Source of the DNA: Saprospiraceae bacterium
GTDB lineage: Bacteria; Bacteroidota; Bacteroidia; Chitinophagales; Saprospiraceae
Reading direction: 5' to 3'
NCBI GenBank assembly: GCA_016787415.1
Contig: JAEUUT010000126.1
Span: forward strand, 1-36,072
DNA length: 36,072 bases
Of this stretch, positions 34,598 to 36,072 are shown piece by piece. The notes under the pieces were generated by a model. The model saw only the letters and a list, made by a program, of their open reading frames with translations, made no database searches and had not been told where the DNA came from. How positions within the stretch are numbered: the stretch's first letter is position 1; each line of letters starts with the position of its first letter. The position numbers and the translations under genes are program-made.

Positions 34598-35779
34598 ATG
34601 AGCAATTTTAAAGCCGACAACTCTAAAATGATTCCCCTGAAAGATGCAACGTACAGGAAGAATCAATTTGTAGCGACTATAAAGGGCAATTCGATAAAAA
34701 AAGTAGTAGATGATAATGACATAGAAACGCCCTATGAAATTCACTTCGACACAGGCAGTTGGACCACCAGCATTCCCGGAGGTGCGCTCGACTTCGATCA
34801 TGTGACGGTTATTGATAGCAACATTCACGACCCCTGGGGCAAACTGGCCGACAAAGTGTCGGGACAATTAATTCTGGAAAGCAATGATGGCGAAACACAG
34901 TATGTCATCGACGACTATATCTTTTTTGCTACTAAACAAGATGAAAATACGTATTTGCCTGATGACAGAGGACTGCAATGGGGGAATACATCCATTATGG
35001 GTGGATTTCCGAGCCCGCAACCCTGGGACAAACTACCTTCCTTGCCATATGCTATTGCCCAGAAATATCAGCCTGATAACCTGGGCCTCGGTTTCTATTC
35101 AGACCATGGAAATGAGATCGCTTCTGATAACAGTATTCCATTGAGTAAAACGTACCTGATTGTTGGAAATAAGATTGAAACATCCGCACCAATCAACTGG
35201 CGGAATGATATTCCAAACTGGCATCAAGGTGTACTTGATTTTTGCCCGGAAGCAACACCGGGTTTTAAAATAATCATTCACTTTTTGCCGGATTATGGTG
35301 AAAAAATTGAAACTGCGGACGGTTTAATGGCTACGATTGATACAGGAGCGCCGGATTTAACAATCAGGCTGGGGGAAAATGATCCGCATCTCAATCCAAG
35401 GTTTAGCCCTCATTTTGACAGTAAAGGCCCTTGGCCAATATGGAGTGGTAATCCGGCTATGGACATTGGAAGAGCACTGACCAATGCCATTGTAACGGTA
35501 GAATTTACAGACAGTGAGGGTACGAAGTGTTCATATAATTTTGTTGTCGGGGAAAATCCGTTGGGCTCTCCCAATACGCTTTATGCCAGCCATTGGGAAG
35601 GTATTGTTCCCTGGGCTGTTGGCGATGCCACACCCAAAAATAGAATTAACCTGGGCAACACGATCTATAGCTGGTGTCCGGTAATGATGTATGATATTAA
35701 AAATAAAAGAGTAGGAATAGGATTTCAAGATACGATCTCTGTCGGGGATTATGCCTTTAGTGCCGCAAGAGAAAGTTAA
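34598..35779 (+). CDS. Pepsin-like (family A1 type) two-lobed aspartic protease candidate
   Basis: The 393-residue protein is probably annotated as hypothetical, but it carries two DTG motifs in one chain: Asp51 in EIHFDTGSWTTSIPG and Asp248 in MATIDTGAPDLTIRL. The spacing of 197 is close to pepsin's 183. Each is preceded by beta strands, and the C-terminus (NLGNTIYSWCPVMMYDIKNK then RVGIGF) matches the end of pepsin-like proteases. The length fits a bilobed A1 enzyme; retroviral-type enzymes have only one DTG. There is no signal peptide or obvious propeptide, so it may be cytosolic. The flap tyrosine is not clear. Bacterial pepsin homologues are known (shewasin type) but rare. Gene starts 44 bases after an inverted repeat. 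Confidence 0.7.
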   Translation: MSNFKADNSKMIPLKDATYRKNQFVATIKGNSIKKVVDDNDIETPYEIHFDTGSWTTSIPGGALDFDHVTVIDSNIHDPWGKLADKVSGQLILESNDGETQYVIDDYIFFATKQDENTYLPDDRGLQWGNTSIMGGFPSPQPWDKLPSLPYAIAQKYQPDNLGLGFYSDHGNEIASDNSIPLSKTYLIVGNKIETSAPINWRNDIPNWHQGVLDFCPEATPGFKIIIHFLPDYGEKIETADGLMATIDTGAPDLTIRLGENDPHLNPRFSPHFDSKGPWPIWSGNPAMDIGRALTNAIVTVEFTDSEGTKCSYNFVVGENPLGSPNTLYASHWEGIVPWAVGDATPKNRINLGNTIYSWCPVMMYDIKNKRVGIGFQDTISVGDYAFSAARES

Positions 35780-35876
35780 GCCACCGTGGAAGAAATAGAA
35801 AAGATGGCCTCAACGATGTAAGATGCAACTTTTTTTACGTCCTGTTTAAAATGTCGCCCATCCGATAAAATGATTG

Positions 35877-35906
35877 TTTGATAAAGGGTGTTTTCATGTA
35901 TTTTTG
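35877..35906 (+). promoter_or_regulatory. Bacteroidota-type promoter of the last gene
   Basis: TTTG at 35877-35880, an 18-base spacer, then TATTTTTG at 35899-35906 match the -33/-7 consensus fully. Transcription would start near 35913, giving a leader of about 90 bases before the ATG at 36002. Confidence 0.7.
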
Positions 35907-35928
35907 TTTCATGTAATTTTGATTTGGT

Positions 35929-35956
35929 AAAATGTATTACAAATGAAATACATTTT
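35929..35956 (+). promoter_or_regulatory. Leader hairpin upstream of the last gene
   Basis: A perfect 10-bp stem (AAAATGTATT with AATACATTTT) with an 8-base loop lies in the predicted 5' leader. It is A/T-rich and therefore weak. It may be an operator or a stabilising hairpin. Confidence 0.45.
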
Positions 35957-36001
35957 TCGTACAACAAAATCTTGTTCTTTAATACATGAAAATCCCTTTG
36001 T

Positions 36002-36072
36002 ATGAAAACACCGATTACTTCTTGCCTGTTAGCCGTATTGGCCAGCCTGCCTTTCACCTCATTTTCCCAGGG
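36002..36072 (+). CDS. 5' end of an exported protein, truncated by the window edge
   Basis: An ATG at 36002 opens a frame to the end of the window (23 full codons): MKTPITSCLLAVLASLPFTS and on to a glutamine. This is a standard signal peptide with a cleavage site near SFSQ. The preceding full-match promoter and leader support the start. The mature protein is outside the window, so no function can be given. Confidence 0.75.
   Translation, partial: MKTPITSCLLAVLASLPFTSFSQ

Noticed and set aside
35776..36057. Minus-strand 93-residue frame at the right end
   Set aside because: It overlaps a full-match promoter and the signal-peptide start on the plus strand and has no recognisable features.

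Overview
The window looks like a piece of a Bacteroidota chromosome, most likely from a Saprospiria- or Chitinophagia-like lineage (inference). The signs are a complete alternative complex III (act) cluster joined to an aa3-type cytochrome oxidase (cox) cluster, a protein with a type IX secretion (T9SS) C-terminal sorting domain, a TPR-containing hybrid histidine kinase ending in an AraC domain, promoters of the Bacteroidota form TTTG/TTGG-N18-TAnnTTTG, and start codons without clear Shine-Dalgarno sequences. I saw no rRNA, tRNA, CRISPR array or complete insertion sequence.

Layout. 1-168: a large imperfect palindrome. 191-1824: an AtuA-family protein and its separately encoded small C-terminal domain. 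1837-3123: a minus-strand exported protein and a divergent RBBP9-type serine hydrolase. 3199-5310: a sulfur cassette (SQR-like flavoprotein, TusE/DsrC-like carrier, DsrE-like protein). 5321-5823: a truncated REP-associated transposase between clusters of 15-bp palindromic repeats. 5831-7321: a minus-strand MoxR/ChlI-type AAA+ ATPase. 7394-23868: the respiratory operon actABCDEF-coxB-coxA-ctaB-coxC-coxC2-coxD, preceded by two matching promoters and closed by a rho-independent terminator. 23891-26014: assembly and accessory genes (a SCO-like protein without copper cysteines, DUF420, two small membrane proteins). 26069-29324: a DAACS symporter, a BKACE-type enzyme and a NeuD-like acetyltransferase, with long palindromes between some of them. 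29464-36072: hybrid sensor kinase, T9SS beta-propeller protein, a two-DTG pepsin-like aspartic protease candidate, and the first codons of an exported protein.

How the genes work together. ActA-F should oxidise menaquinol and pass electrons through c hemes to the CuA site of CoxB and then to the CoxA heme-copper centre; CtaB makes heme O for the oxidase, and DUF420 and the SCO-like protein are probable assembly factors. Act and cox genes in one unit fit the ACIII-aa3 supercomplex known from this phylum. Three things stand out: CoxB carries a C-terminal OmpA-type peptidoglycan-binding domain; four junctions of the operon hold inverted repeats whose arms are built from short tandem repeats; and a bilobed pepsin-like protein without a signal peptide lies near the right end.
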